The notes under the pieces are model-generated. The model worked only from the letters and a program-made list of their open reading frames with translations, ran no database searches and had not been told where the DNA came from. From CAZKUN01 sp964555935 (lineage in GTDB: Bacteria > Armatimonadota > Zipacnadia > Zipacnadales > VGFC01): DNA of 51,896 bases. The translations under genes and the position numbers were made by a program. Shown piece by piece: positions 42,975 to 51,836 of the stretch. The stretch spans positions 1 to 51,896 of the forward strand of contig CAZKUN010000036.1 in assembly GCA_964555935.1 (NCBI GenBank), given 5' to 3'. The number at the start of each line of letters is the position of its first letter. Within the stretch, counting starts at the first letter, position 1.

Positions 42975-43126
42975 CAGGTGGCCCGCGTGCGACCCGGCGT
43001 GCGCGCTTGCTCGTCACAGCAGCGGCGGCGGCGGTGACGCGGCGGTGGAGGCTGGCCCCGGCAAGGAGCAGCCCGCCCTGTGCAACGGCGACGATGCAGA
43101 GCGGCCAATATTCTAGNNNNNNNNNN
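42975..43126. other. Assembly gap (10 N) and an anomalous 142-bp flank
   Basis: 43117-43126 are N. The flank 42975-43116 does not continue the beta-helix protein in any frame. On the minus strand it has one open frame that reads like a membrane segment followed by a basic tail (YWPLCIVAVAQGGLLLAG, then Ala-rich, then SKRARRVARG). This suggests a misjoined contig end rather than native sequence. Confidence 0.6.
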
Positions 43127-43817
43127 GCTCGGATATGATCTGCACGCCGGGCCGGATCTTCTCGAGCAAGGCCGCCTTCGTCTCCTCATCCAGCTCGAGG
43201 GCCTGCGTGGGCTCATCGTTCTGAACCACGAACCGCGGGGCTCCTCGCCGGTTGTACCGTTCATCGATGTGGAATGTCGTGTTCCCCCAGCTCGCGTTCG
43301 TCTTGATCGGGATACTGTTGGTCTGCTTGATCCAGAACTCGCCCGTCAGGTTGACGATGGGAATTCGGTGCTTGCAGGCGAACTCATGGGCCAGCTTGAT
43401 CTGCACGCCGTCGTCGTTCTCACCATCGCACACCGCGCCGAACATCCGGTAGTTCACAGCTTCGCTCTCCAGGAGGACGGCGACGAGACCACTGTCCAGA
43501 GCGATGACATCGGCCTCATTCGGCTCCAACTCATCGGCGAGTGGCTGGATTCGGTAGAGGGCCCCGCCACCGTCTCCCGGGAGGTGGAACCCCGCCGTCT
43601 CCACCAACCCGCCATCCTGCAGATCGGCCTGGGACTTCAGTGACTGCGCGGTAGCGTGGCGCGCGAACGTGACGTCGGCGTTGGGCGTGTCTGGGGGCAT
43701 AGGGACCTCCTGTGCGAGAGCGACCGTGGCGTGTTGGGCGAGAAAGAGGGCAGTCGCGCCGATGAACACAAGCGCCGCCCGTGGCCCGGTACATGTCTGC
43801 GCGGTGTGGTTAGTCAC
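43127..43817 (-). CDS. Pectate-lyase-3-like beta-helix protein, N-terminal part
   Basis: Starts at the GTG at 43817 with GGAGG 5 nt upstream. A signal peptide follows (ALVFIGATALFLAQHATVALAQEV). Then comes the pectate-lyase-3 (PF12708-type) signature FGAVCDGENDDGVQI, which matches the common FGA-x-GDG-x-x-DDT-x-AI pattern, and NLTGEFWIKQTNSIPI as the first helix turn. The frame runs into the N gap. With the downstream part it would form one exported protein of about 800 aa. The nitroreductase gene lies 37 nt upstream. Confidence 0.72.
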
Positions 43818-43854
43818 GGGGACCTCCGGAGTGCTAGTTGGTAGCGCGTGCAAT

Positions 43855-44685
43855 TCAGAGCGTGATCCGGCACACCTCGGCGCCGTCATCCCGCTGCACC
43901 GTTCGCGCATAGTCCACCGACGGGTAGCCGAAGAGGATCTGGTAGTAGACGTGATCCTCGGGGAGGCCCAGGTCGGCCTTGAGCTGAGGTCTGGCGGCGA
44001 GGACCATCGACATCAGGCCACACCACACAGTGCCGAGGCCGGCTGTCTGGGCCAGGAGTTCGAAGTAGGCCAGCGCCAGGACCACATCCTCCTGCGGACA
44101 GGGAGAATCCGGGGGAGCTGACACGATCAGGACGTGAGGGGCGCCGCGGAAGACCAGGTCGCGGTCCTCCTCGTAGTAGGCCTGGACGAACCGCCTGACG
44201 CCGCCGAGTTGCTCGGGCGTCTCTGCCGCCTCAATTGCCTCCCTCAACTCTCCCATGGCCTTGTTGCGGAACCGGGCCATTGTCCCCCGGTCGTCGATCA
44301 CGCGGAATGTCAGTTCCTGCCGGTTCGCGCCCGTGGGGGCATTGGCCAGCGCGGTGAACAAGCGCTCCAGCAACGCCGGATCAACGTTCTCGTCGCGGTA
44401 ATGCCGAACGCTGCGCCGGCCGCGGACGAGGCGTTCCATGGCCTCGAGTTCCGGCAGATGCTCCGGTGCCAGCGGCAGGCTGTCCTCGGGCTTGCGACCC
44501 AATATCGATATGGCGCCAACGGGGCAGATAGCGAGGCAGTGCTGGCACCGAAGGCAATCGCTCGCCTCCTCCTCGATGATGCTCGGACAGGCCCCGTCTT
44601 TCAGCTCGATGATCCGAACAACGCAATCCTGCGCGCAGAGCCCGCAGCGCGTGCAGCGCGCTTCATCGACGACGAAATCCAGCAT
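43855..44685 (-). CDS. Nitroreductase fused to an N-terminal 2x[4Fe-4S] ferredoxin domain
   Basis: 276 aa from the ATG at 44685, preceded by GGAGAGG; the longer frame to 44811 adds no recognisable sequence. Residues 1-60 hold two Cys sets (11, 14, 17, 21 and 44, 47, 50, 54) of the CxxCxxCxxxC type for two [4Fe-4S] clusters. Residues about 85-276 are an FMN nitroreductase domain (RRSVRHYRDENVD, ANAPTGANRQ, GLGTVWCG, LFGYPSVDYART). Such fusions pass electrons from ferredoxin-type clusters to FMN. No signal peptide. Substrate unknown; its role next to the glycan genes is unexplained. Confidence 0.9.
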   Translation of the reverse strand: MLDFVVDEARCTRCGLCAQDCVVRIIELKDGACPSIIEEEASDCLRCQHCLAICPVGAISILGRKPEDSLPLAPEHLPELEAMERLVRGRRSVRHYRDENVDPALLERLFTALANAPTGANRQELTFRVIDDRGTMARFRNKAMGELREAIEAAETPEQLGGVRRFVQAYYEEDRDLVFRGAPHVLIVSAPPDSPCPQEDVVLALAYFELLAQTAGLGTVWCGLMSMVLAARPQLKADLGLPEDHVYYQILFGYPSVDYARTVQRDDGAEVCRITL

Positions 44686-45060
44686 CACATAACCTCTCCA
44701 GTATTGTTCTTTCGCGTCCCACGCGTGCCACGATGGGCGCCTGTCCCAAACTACAGCTGCGATCCCGTAGAGCCCCGCTCGCCGCCCGTTCCATCTCGAG
44801 CGCAGCAACATGCCCGAGCGTGTCGCGACTTACGGGGCCAGCTTCAGCATTCCCCGGTCCACATCCTCCTCTCCCAACCGCGAGTGCGGCCCGCGTCTCC
44901 ATCTTGGCCACGTCCGTCAACCGTTCCAGTAGCCGGCGCAACGCGGGCTTGGAAAGACCCTCTCGCGCCTGCCCTGGGCTCTGACTGCCGTCCCGTCGAT
45001 GTCCCGTGCATCGAGAGCAGATACCATGGCTTCCACCGGCGCATGCCTAGGGAGGCGACC

Positions 45061-45132
45061 GTGTGGAAGTTCCTGAGCCCTGCACGTGATCGGATCCGTG
45101 CAGGGCTGCGACACGCTTCCGGCGAACGGTAG
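45061..45132 (+). CDS. Possible 23-residue leader peptide upstream of the CHAT gene
   Basis: GTG at 45061 with GGGAGG (45050-45055) 5 nt upstream; stop TAG at 45130. The peptide is short, basic and could form an amphipathic helix (WKFLSPARDRIRAGL). It spans the hairpin at 45076-45107 and ends 60 nt before the CHAT start. It could be an attenuation leader or chance. Confidence 0.2.
   Translation: MWKFLSPARDRIRAGLRHASGER
45076..45107 (+). promoter_or_regulatory. Perfect 11-bp hairpin upstream of the CHAT gene
   Basis: AGCCCTGCACG (45076-45086), 10-nt loop, CGTGCAGGGCT (45097-45107). The hairpin ends 85 nt before the CHAT start codon. With no gene ending nearby on + it is more likely an operator or leader structure than a terminator. 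Confidence 0.45.
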
Positions 45133-45192
45133 AGACATTCGGCTGGCGGCGACGACGGCGCTACGGGACTCACAGGTGTCCTGGAGGATCGC

Positions 45193-48100
45193 ATGCCTAC
45201 TCGTCTGCTGTTGGTCGTCATCCTCATCACCTCCGCTCCGGCCGTTCAAGCGCAGCAACCCCAGACGGTGACGGATCTCAACGAACTCTCCAAGGCCGAC
45301 CCCGCCATGTGGTTTGACGCCGTGTTGGCGCTCTGCGACCGCCAGCTTCGTGAGCAGGACCTGGACGGCGTTATGCAGACCATCGAGGCCACCAAGCGGA
45401 CCGCGTGGCACCTCACGTATGGGGCGCCGCTGGAGGAGATGATAGACGCGGCGCTCCCCATGGCGCAAGCCAAAGGCGACTGGAAAGCCGTTGGTGATCT
45501 ATGCACCACCCGAGCGCTGATGACGGGAAGCTGCTATCGTCCGGCAGTGGCCCGGCCGGGCGGCGCGCGGTCGGCCCGCTTCGCGGCAGTGGCGGGTGAC
45601 GCCTATGCGCGCGCGGGCGCGGCGAGTGAGGACTACCGCGTTCTGGTCGAAACGAACACTCGGGTTGAGGCGGCCAAGTTTGCAGAGCCCTGCGATCCGG
45701 CGGAATTGGTGGACACATACGGGCCGGCCCATGCAGAGCGTATGGCCCAGTTGTTCGATGCTGTGGGGGATGCGCGAGACCGTGATGCATTGGCGTTGCT
45801 ACATGATGTGGTCACGCGGGTCTGGGACGAGCCGGACCCCAAGGTCTACGACGCGCTTTGCCAGGCGGTCTCGGCTCTGCTCTGGCTGCGCGGCGCGCAC
45901 CAAGTGCTGCCCGAACTGCGAGCAGCGATTGCCGACAGGGGCGACCCCCGTGAGGAGGCTCGGGCCCTAACAGATGATGTCGCGCGGGGCTGCGCCGTCG
46001 CGTGGACGGGGAAGGATGATGCGTTCAGGGACACGTTCCTTTGGTGTCTGGGACAGCGCGACCCACGCCGACACCTGTTGACTGCGACGATGGGCGACTT
46101 CGCGCGGAAACTGTGGGACTTCGGCCGGCAAGGCGAGGCCATGGATGTCGCCTGGGAGTGGTGCAACCTCGCGCGGCAGGAGCCGCCGAAACGCCGTGTG
46201 GAATCACCTTGGAGATACTCCCTGACGCTGTGGAAGGAGACGCCCGACGACCTCCGGCGTGAGGTCGTGGACCTCTACTGCGAACACAGTGTCTGGGGCG
46301 CTCACCAGGGCGATGCAGACAAGAACATGACTTTCCTGATCCACTACATCGGCAGGAATATCGGCAACACCAGCCCCAAATGGGCCTACGAAACGGCGCA
46401 CCAGTTGATCGACGCCTCGCTTCAGTACCCCGACGCGACCACGCAGGCGCGTGGGGTCGCGCAGGCGGCGGAGTTATTCGAGATCGCCGAGCGCTGGGAC
46501 CTCGTCGAGCAGACGCAACGGCTGGCGCTGGGAATTGCCAGCCAGGATCCGGTCTCAGCCGTCGACTGGGCGGTTGCGTCGGCCAAGTGGGCGTACGATC
46601 AAGAGCGTTTCAGCGACATCGTCCTGCTGCTTGAGCCCATCGTCAAGCGCCCGCCGATTGGGCCCTGCAAGGCGACCGTTGAGGCCGCACTACATCTGGG
46701 CTTCGCCCATGCCAAGCTGCAGAACACGGCCAAGGCCACGGCCGCTGTAGACACCGCGTTGACGATGCTCCGACAAGCGGGGCTGCCCATTGCAGAACAG
46801 GTGGGCCTCTTGATGATCGCGGCCCAGGTGGCGCCCAACCCACAAATGCAGCTTGCGATACTGGCCGACGCGGAGGCCACGGCAGATGAGGCTGGTCTGG
46901 ACTCGGTTCGCGACGCCGCGGCTCGCCAGCGGGCGTACATGGCGGCTCAAATGGGCGACCCTGTCGCGCTTAGGGATGTGTTGCTTGAACAGGTGGCCGC
47001 CCAGGAAGCCAAGCGCGAGCGCCTGGCGTTCGACCCGTTGCTGCGCCAGGAGTGGTTCGCCGATAGCCTAGGCCCGTATCGCCAACTGCTGGCGGTGGCT
47101 GCTCAGTTGGGCGACGTGCCGCTAGCCCTGAGTTGCGCTGAACGACTGCGGTCACGAGCGCTGCTGGACCAGTTGGCATGGCGCAAAGTCGACATGGGCG
47201 TTCGGCTCGACCCAGCGACCCAGCAGCGCCTGGCGGCCCTTCGCGAGACGCGTCGCGAAACCTACGGGCTCCTCGGCCAGTCCGGCGTGATGGCGTCCGT
47301 CGGTGGCACGCGTGGGGCTTACATGCCGTTTAGGGGCGGAGCGGCGGGTGCGGATACAAGTGACCTCGGCCAGCGCACGTTGGCGCTGCAACGCGAGGAG
47401 GCGGCGCTCGAGTCCGTCATCCGTGAAGCCGTGCCCGCCTACGCGATGGCCGCCCAGGCGCAGATCCCAACTCCCCAGGACGTGCTCCGAACGCTTGAGC
47501 TCGACCCCGACCTGGTGGTGCTAGAGTACACGCTCACCGAGAGTGGGGTCGCGCTCGTGGCGTTGCGCGGGCGCCACGAGCCCGGCGTCTGGCTGATCGA
47601 TGCCACCGACGAGCTTCTGTGGGAGCATGTGGGCAAGTTCCGCGAGCTGATATGGGAACGCAAGTCATCCGCTGACCAGGAGGCGAAATGGCTGTACGCC
47701 AAGCTCGTCAGCCCCGCCGAGGAGTTGCTGTCAGGGGCGAAGCGAGTCTGGGTCGCCGCCGACGGCATCCTGCAGCTCGCCCCGTTCGCCGCGCTACGAG
47801 GATCAGACGGCCGGTACTTGGCCGAGAGAATGGCCGTTGCCTGCGTACCATCGCTGAGCGTGGCGCTGATGTCGCGGGGGAAGAAACGTGGCGACGGGTT
47901 GACCGCCTTAGTCGTCGCCGCGCCCGACACGGGCGCATCCGAACTGGTCGGCGAGGATGAGAGCCGGGGTGCGTACATGCCAATCCGGGGGATGTACATG
48001 CCCTTGCGAGGCGCTTACATGCCGATTCGCGGCGAGGGCGGAGTCGACTCGGCGCTCACCGCGATGGCCTCGATCCCGCTACCTGGCGCGAAGGCCGAAG

Positions 48101-48627
48101 GCGCGGCCGTAGCGGAGAAGTTCGAGGGCGCGACGCTGCTGACCGACGAAGCCGCGACGAAGGCCGCGTTGCTGGCGCAAGGCCGCACGTGCGACGTGCT
48201 CCACATCGCGACCCACGGCTACGCCGATCCGGATGTGCCCGAGTTCTCTGGCCTCCTGCTTGCGGGCGAAGGTGATGAGCCCTACTCGGTCCTGACCGCC
48301 CAGGAAGTCTATCTCTGGGATCTGCGAGCGCGGTTGGTGACGCTGAGCGCGTGTCAGACGGCGATGGGCAAGACGGTGCAGGGCGAGGGCGTGCTGGGGC
48401 TGACGAGGGCGTTCATCTACGCGGGCGCTCAGAACGTCGTCTGCAGCCTGTGGCCGGTGTCGGATGAAAGCACCAAGACGCTGATGGAGAGCTTCTACAC
48501 GAATCTAGAGACCGCCGGTTCGGTCGAGGAGGCGCTATCCCTCGCCCAACGCGCTCTCATCGCCGATGAGAAGACCAGCCACCCCTTCTACTGGGCCGCT
48601 TTCGTGCCCGTTAGAGGACCACAATAG
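45193..48627 (+). CDS. Secreted TPR-CHAT (caspase-like) protein with repeated YMPxRG motifs
   Basis: 1144 aa; GGAGG (45183-45187) lies 5 nt before the ATG, and a signal peptide follows (MPTRLLLVVILITSAPAVQAQQ), so it acts outside the cytoplasm. Residues about 25-700 are helical TPR-like repeats (LGFAHAKLQNTAKATAAVDTAL). A CHAT domain spans about 770-1140, with His1008 (HIATHG) and Cys1054 (LSACQTA) as the caspase-type dyad. Heptads of the form [AM]YMP[FIL]RG occur at residues 709-715 and, three in tandem, at 927-947. Both sites are loops that are variable in the family. The last residues, FVPVRGPQ, resemble the motif and recur at the end of the second CHAT gene at the window edge. Convergent with the cyclase gene, 16 nt apart. 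Confidence 0.88.
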   Translation: MPTRLLLVVILITSAPAVQAQQPQTVTDLNELSKADPAMWFDAVLALCDRQLREQDLDGVMQTIEATKRTAWHLTYGAPLEEMIDAALPMAQAKGDWKAVGDLCTTRALMTGSCYRPAVARPGGARSARFAAVAGDAYARAGAASEDYRVLVETNTRVEAAKFAEPCDPAELVDTYGPAHAERMAQLFDAVGDARDRDALALLHDVVTRVWDEPDPKVYDALCQAVSALLWLRGAHQVLPELRAAIADRGDPREEARALTDDVARGCAVAWTGKDDAFRDTFLWCLGQRDPRRHLLTATMGDFARKLWDFGRQGEAMDVAWEWCNLARQEPPKRRVESPWRYSLTLWKETPDDLRREVVDLYCEHSVWGAHQGDADKNMTFLIHYIGRNIGNTSPKWAYETAHQLIDASLQYPDATTQARGVAQAAELFEIAERWDLVEQTQRLALGIASQDPVSAVDWAVASAKWAYDQERFSDIVLLLEPIVKRPPIGPCKATVEAALHLGFAHAKLQNTAKATAAVDTALTMLRQAGLPIAEQVGLLMIAAQVAPNPQMQLAILADAEATADEAGLDSVRDAAARQRAYMAAQMGDPVALRDVLLEQVAAQEAKRERLAFDPLLRQEWFADSLGPYRQLLAVAAQLGDVPLALSCAERLRSRALLDQLAWRKVDMGVRLDPATQQRLAALRETRRETYGLLGQSGVMASVGGTRGAYMPFRGGAAGADTSDLGQRTLALQREEAALESVIREAVPAYAMAAQAQIPTPQDVLRTLELDPDLVVLEYTLTESGVALVALRGRHEPGVWLIDATDELLWEHVGKFRELIWERKSSADQEAKWLYAKLVSPAEELLSGAKRVWVAADGILQLAPFAALRGSDGRYLAERMAVACVPSLSVALMSRGKKRGDGLTALVVAAPDTGASELVGEDESRGAYMPIRGMYMPLRGAYMPIRGEGGVDSALTAMASIPLPGAKAEGAAVAEKFEGATLLTDEAATKAALLAQGRTCDVLHIATHGYADPDVPEFSGLLLAGEGDEPYSVLTAQEVYLWDLRARLVTLSACQTAMGKTVQGEGVLGLTRAFIYAGAQNVVCSLWPVSDESTKTLMESFYTNLETAGSVEEALSLAQRALIADEKTSHPFYWAAFVPVRGPQ
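47968..48033 (+). repeat. Coding heptad repeat RG-xYMPx-RG (three tandem units)
   Basis: Bases 47971-48033 encode residues 927-947, three 7-residue units; the preceding G926 and R925 fit the same pattern. The four copies in the gene, including the single one at 47317-47337, use different Arg codons (cgg, cga, cgc, agg) and vary the Pro codon. The repeat is therefore not a recent DNA duplication. Confidence 0.85.
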
Positions 48628-48643
48628 CGGCGCGGATGCTTCG

Positions 48644-51600
48644 TCACTGCGCTTCGCATCCCTCAGGGGAGCAGTCCCCCGCGCTGCCCGCTACGTCGTT
48701 GAGCGCGTCCGCGCGGACATCGAACACCGTGCGCTCGCCAGCCGGCTCAATCTCCCCCAAACAGCCTTCCGCCAGCCACTTCGCGTACCGACGCAGATGG
48801 CGGTCGGGAGCGGTATCGATGGTACGCAGCAGCTCCTCGCGCCACATGGTGGTTGTGTCCGCGTCGCTCTGGCGCATCGCCGCCTCGAGGCGCAAGCAGG
48901 ACAGCTCGACCCGCGCGTTCAGGCAGGCGGGGCTGGCGGAATCAGTGGACTGATCATCGCAGGCCTCAATCGCATCATCCACGCGCGTGTCCGCCGGCGC
49001 GCCGGGGTCACTGATTGCGAGCACGTCGACGGTCGCGACCGCCGCCACGGTGCTCAACTCGGCGTCGTCGGTCGATTCCACCGAGACCTCCTCCAGAGCC
49101 ATCCGCGCCAATCCCAGGTTGCCGGTCGCCGCGTGGGTCCTGGCGAGCACCGCCGACGAAAGTGCGCGGCACTGGGCGTCCTCGATTTCCTTCGCCTCCG
49201 CCTGGGCGTCCCTGAGCGTGTCCTCCGCCTCGGCGAACCGACCCATTCGGAAGTAAAGCTCTCCCAGGCTAGCGCGCGAGTGGGCGATGCCTCGCCGATC
49301 GCCGTCCCGTTCGTTGGCGTCAAGCCCCTCGGCGAGGAGCGGCTCGGCTTCCGCGTAGTGGCCCTCGTGCAGCAACACCATGCCCGCGTTGTTCAGAGCG
49401 GCGGCTCGGACCCAGAGCGCGGCATCGGTCACATTGGCGGCCTCCTCATACAGCCCCAATCCGCGGGCCGTTTCGCCGGCTTGGTGCGCGCACATCCCCA
49501 TCCCGAGCAGAGCGTGAGCTTCGCGCGTCGGGTCGCCCAATTCGCGCCAGACGTCCCGCGCCCGGGCGAACTGCCTCTCCGCCTCATTGGTTTCGCCCTG
49601 CATCAGACGCAACGTGGCCGAAGACAGCGCGATACGAGCCGTCAACTCGCGATTCGCGCATTCTTCCGCCAGGATTTCCGCCTCGGCCAAGGCTCCCTCC
49701 GCGTGACCGAGATCGCCCGTCACCTCATACGACTGCGCCAGGATCCAGAGCGCCTCGAGCCGCTGTTCGCCGAGCGATGTGGGATCTTCCAGCGAGCTGA
49801 TGACTGACGTGGCTCGGCCTGCATCCTGGATGGCTTGGCGGGTAGCGTAGGCGCGGTGGTATCGTTGGGCGGATTCGATCAGCAGCTCGACGGCCCGCTC
49901 GTCGCCGAAGCCCAAGAACGCGTGGTGCGCGGCCATGTGGACGGCGCCGGCGCCGAGGGCCAGGCGATTGGTGATGATGTGTTGCGCGATCCGTCCGTGC
50001 AGCGACCGCCGTCGGTTCGGCGGGATCGTCGTGTAGGCCGCCTCGAACAGGAGTCGTCGCGCGTAGACATACTGGTCGGGGCCTGGTCCGGGGTGGATCA
50101 GTTCGGCATCCACCGCCTCTGCGAGGAGACCGGCATCGAGCATCTCGTCGCCCATCGCCGCGACGAGGAGGTCCGGTGACATCGGTTCACCCAGCACGGA
50201 CGCCGCCTGAACCAGTCTCCGAAGCGGGATTGGCAGCCAGTCGAGCTGAGTTAGAAACAGCTCCTGAAGCGTGTGGGGGAGCCCCGAACCGTGCGTCGCC
50301 GACGCGTCTGCCCGCAGCGTGCCGACGAGTTCGCGCGCGAAATATGGGTGTCCCTGCGAGCGATCGCAGATCGCCTCGACCGTCCTCTCCGGCAGCATGT
50401 CCGGCGCGGCCCAGGCCCTCACCAACTCAGCCATCGTTCGCGCCGACAGCGAGGTCAGCGCCACGATCTCAGGCGACAGCTCCATCGGCAGCGGGTCCTC
50501 TATCGGCTCGCGGGAACTGGCGATCACCAGCAGCGGCCATTCGCGCCCCTCGCCCAGAACCTCCAGGAGCACCTGTGCCGTCGGCTCATCCAACCATTGC
50601 AGATCCTCCAACACCAAGCACGTTGGCCCTCGATCGGGAGTGTCCGCGAGCAGAGCTGACAGCGCGGGGCCCAGTTCACGCACCCACTCCGTATCCGGAT
50701 CGTCCGGCGCGCCCCCAAAAGTGCTCAAGAGCCGTCGCAGCGTCTCGCGAGCGCCCTCCTGAGCTAGGCCCTGAAGGGCTCGGTCGATGTCGCCCACCAC
50801 CCTCGCCGGCCAGCCCTCCAACCGGAGCCCGAGGAGCTGCGAAACGATCTCCACGAGCGCCAGCAACGGGAAGCGCTGACCGATCGCGTGGCAAGTGCAA
50901 TCCAGCACCGTGAACCCTTCGGCGTCGGCCGAATCACACCATTCGTGGACGATGCGCGACTTGCCGATCCCCGCCGGTCCTACGAGGTACGCCGACACCT
51001 GTTCGCCAGCAGCCGCGCGTTCGCCCGCCGCCCGGAGCGCCGCCATCTCTGCGTCCCGTCCGAGCAGCGGCCCCGCATCGGCATGCGAGCGACGGGGGCC
51101 GGCGTGCGTCGCGCCCACGAGCCGGAATACCTCCACCTCCTGGCTGCGCCCCGAGAGCGTGACCATCCCCATGGGCTCGAACTCGAACTCCTGTCTCACA
51201 GCGTGCCTTACCGCCGCGCTCACGTGGATATGGCCCGATGGCGCGTCGTCCTCAAGCCGCTTCGCGATGTTGACCGCGTCACCAATCACCGTGTAGTCCG
51301 CATGGCGTCGATGCCCGACGGGGCCGACCATGACCGGGCCGACATTGATGCCGGTGTGCAACTCGAGTCGCTGCCCGCCGAACCTGTCTTCCTCATTGAG
51401 CGCGTTGAGCCGGTCTTGCAGGGCCAACGCGGCGCGCAGCGCGCGCTCGACCGACCGCTCCTGCGCCACGGGCACGCCAAACAGAGCCATGATCTCGTCG
51501 CCCATATACTTGTCGATGTGCGCGCCATGGGCGACCAGGCACTCAACCAGCTCCTCGAACACATCGTTGATCATCTCATACAGCCACTCGGGGTCGGCGC

Positions 51601-51817
51601 TCTCGCCGAGGGCCGTGAACCCCGTGAGATCGGTCATCAGGATCGTCGCCGGCCTCTGCTCCCCCGAACGCAGATGCGCGAAGACGGCGTCCAGGTCCGA
51701 GCGACCTCGCGCGGGCGTATGAGGCGCCGCCTCAACCGGCGTCCCGCACTGGCTGCAGAACTTCGCCTCAGCGGCAAGTTCGGCGCCACAGTCTGCGCAG
51801 ATCGATACCTCGGTCAA
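48644..51817 (-). CDS. Zinc-ribbon / class III nucleotide cyclase / AAA ATPase / TPR regulator
   Basis: 1057 aa from the TTG at 51817, preceded by GGAGG with 7-nt spacing; no other in-frame start fits. Zinc ribbon with Cys 7, 10, 21, 24. Class III cyclase domain (about 55-235) with metal Asp63 (MTDLTGF) and Asp107 (YMGDEIMALFG), and the DYTVIGDAVNIAKRL segment (174-188) of ATP-type cyclases. AAA/STAND-like ATPase from about 250 with Walker A GPAGIGKS (280-287) and VLEDLQWLDEPT as Walker B. TPR repeats from about 620 to the end. Cytoplasmic. It could make a cyclic nucleotide in response to a protein partner. Same strand as, and 19 nt after, the CHAT gene at the window edge, so probably cotranscribed. 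Confidence 0.9.
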   Translation of the reverse strand: MTEVSICADCGAELAAEAKFCSQCGTPVEAAPHTPARGRSDLDAVFAHLRSGEQRPATILMTDLTGFTALGESADPEWLYEMINDVFEELVECLVAHGAHIDKYMGDEIMALFGVPVAQERSVERALRAALALQDRLNALNEEDRFGGQRLELHTGINVGPVMVGPVGHRRHADYTVIGDAVNIAKRLEDDAPSGHIHVSAAVRHAVRQEFEFEPMGMVTLSGRSQEVEVFRLVGATHAGPRRSHADAGPLLGRDAEMAALRAAGERAAAGEQVSAYLVGPAGIGKSRIVHEWCDSADAEGFTVLDCTCHAIGQRFPLLALVEIVSQLLGLRLEGWPARVVGDIDRALQGLAQEGARETLRRLLSTFGGAPDDPDTEWVRELGPALSALLADTPDRGPTCLVLEDLQWLDEPTAQVLLEVLGEGREWPLLVIASSREPIEDPLPMELSPEIVALTSLSARTMAELVRAWAAPDMLPERTVEAICDRSQGHPYFARELVGTLRADASATHGSGLPHTLQELFLTQLDWLPIPLRRLVQAASVLGEPMSPDLLVAAMGDEMLDAGLLAEAVDAELIHPGPGPDQYVYARRLLFEAAYTTIPPNRRRSLHGRIAQHIITNRLALGAGAVHMAAHHAFLGFGDERAVELLIESAQRYHRAYATRQAIQDAGRATSVISSLEDPTSLGEQRLEALWILAQSYEVTGDLGHAEGALAEAEILAEECANRELTARIALSSATLRLMQGETNEAERQFARARDVWRELGDPTREAHALLGMGMCAHQAGETARGLGLYEEAANVTDAALWVRAAALNNAGMVLLHEGHYAEAEPLLAEGLDANERDGDRRGIAHSRASLGELYFRMGRFAEAEDTLRDAQAEAKEIEDAQCRALSSAVLARTHAATGNLGLARMALEEVSVESTDDAELSTVAAVATVDVLAISDPGAPADTRVDDAIEACDDQSTDSASPACLNARVELSCLRLEAAMRQSDADTTTMWREELLRTIDTAPDRHLRRYAKWLAEGCLGEIEPAGERTVFDVRADALNDVAGSAGDCSPEGCEAQ

Positions 51818-51836
51818 GCACGCACCTCCAGCGTTG

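Larger units (their letters stand above)
44686..45192. promoter_or_regulatory. Divergent intergenic region upstream of the CHAT gene
   Basis: 507 bp between the nitroreductase (-) and CHAT (+) genes. Long open frames cross it on both strands, but none has family resemblance. The right end carries a small ORF and a perfect hairpin, listed separately. The left 350 bp show nothing I can support. Confidence 0.4.

Noticed and set aside
43117..43126. Run of N as a sequence feature
   Set aside because: An assembly gap of conventional length, not biology.
44743..45060. Possible small gene in the spacer before the CHAT gene
   Set aside because: Frames are open on both strands, but none has a ribosome-binding site combined with protein-like sequence.
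45193..48627. Craspase-like (gRAMP/TPR-CHAT) immune protease
   Set aside because: No gRAMP/Cas gene or CRISPR array in the window, and the protein has a signal peptide.
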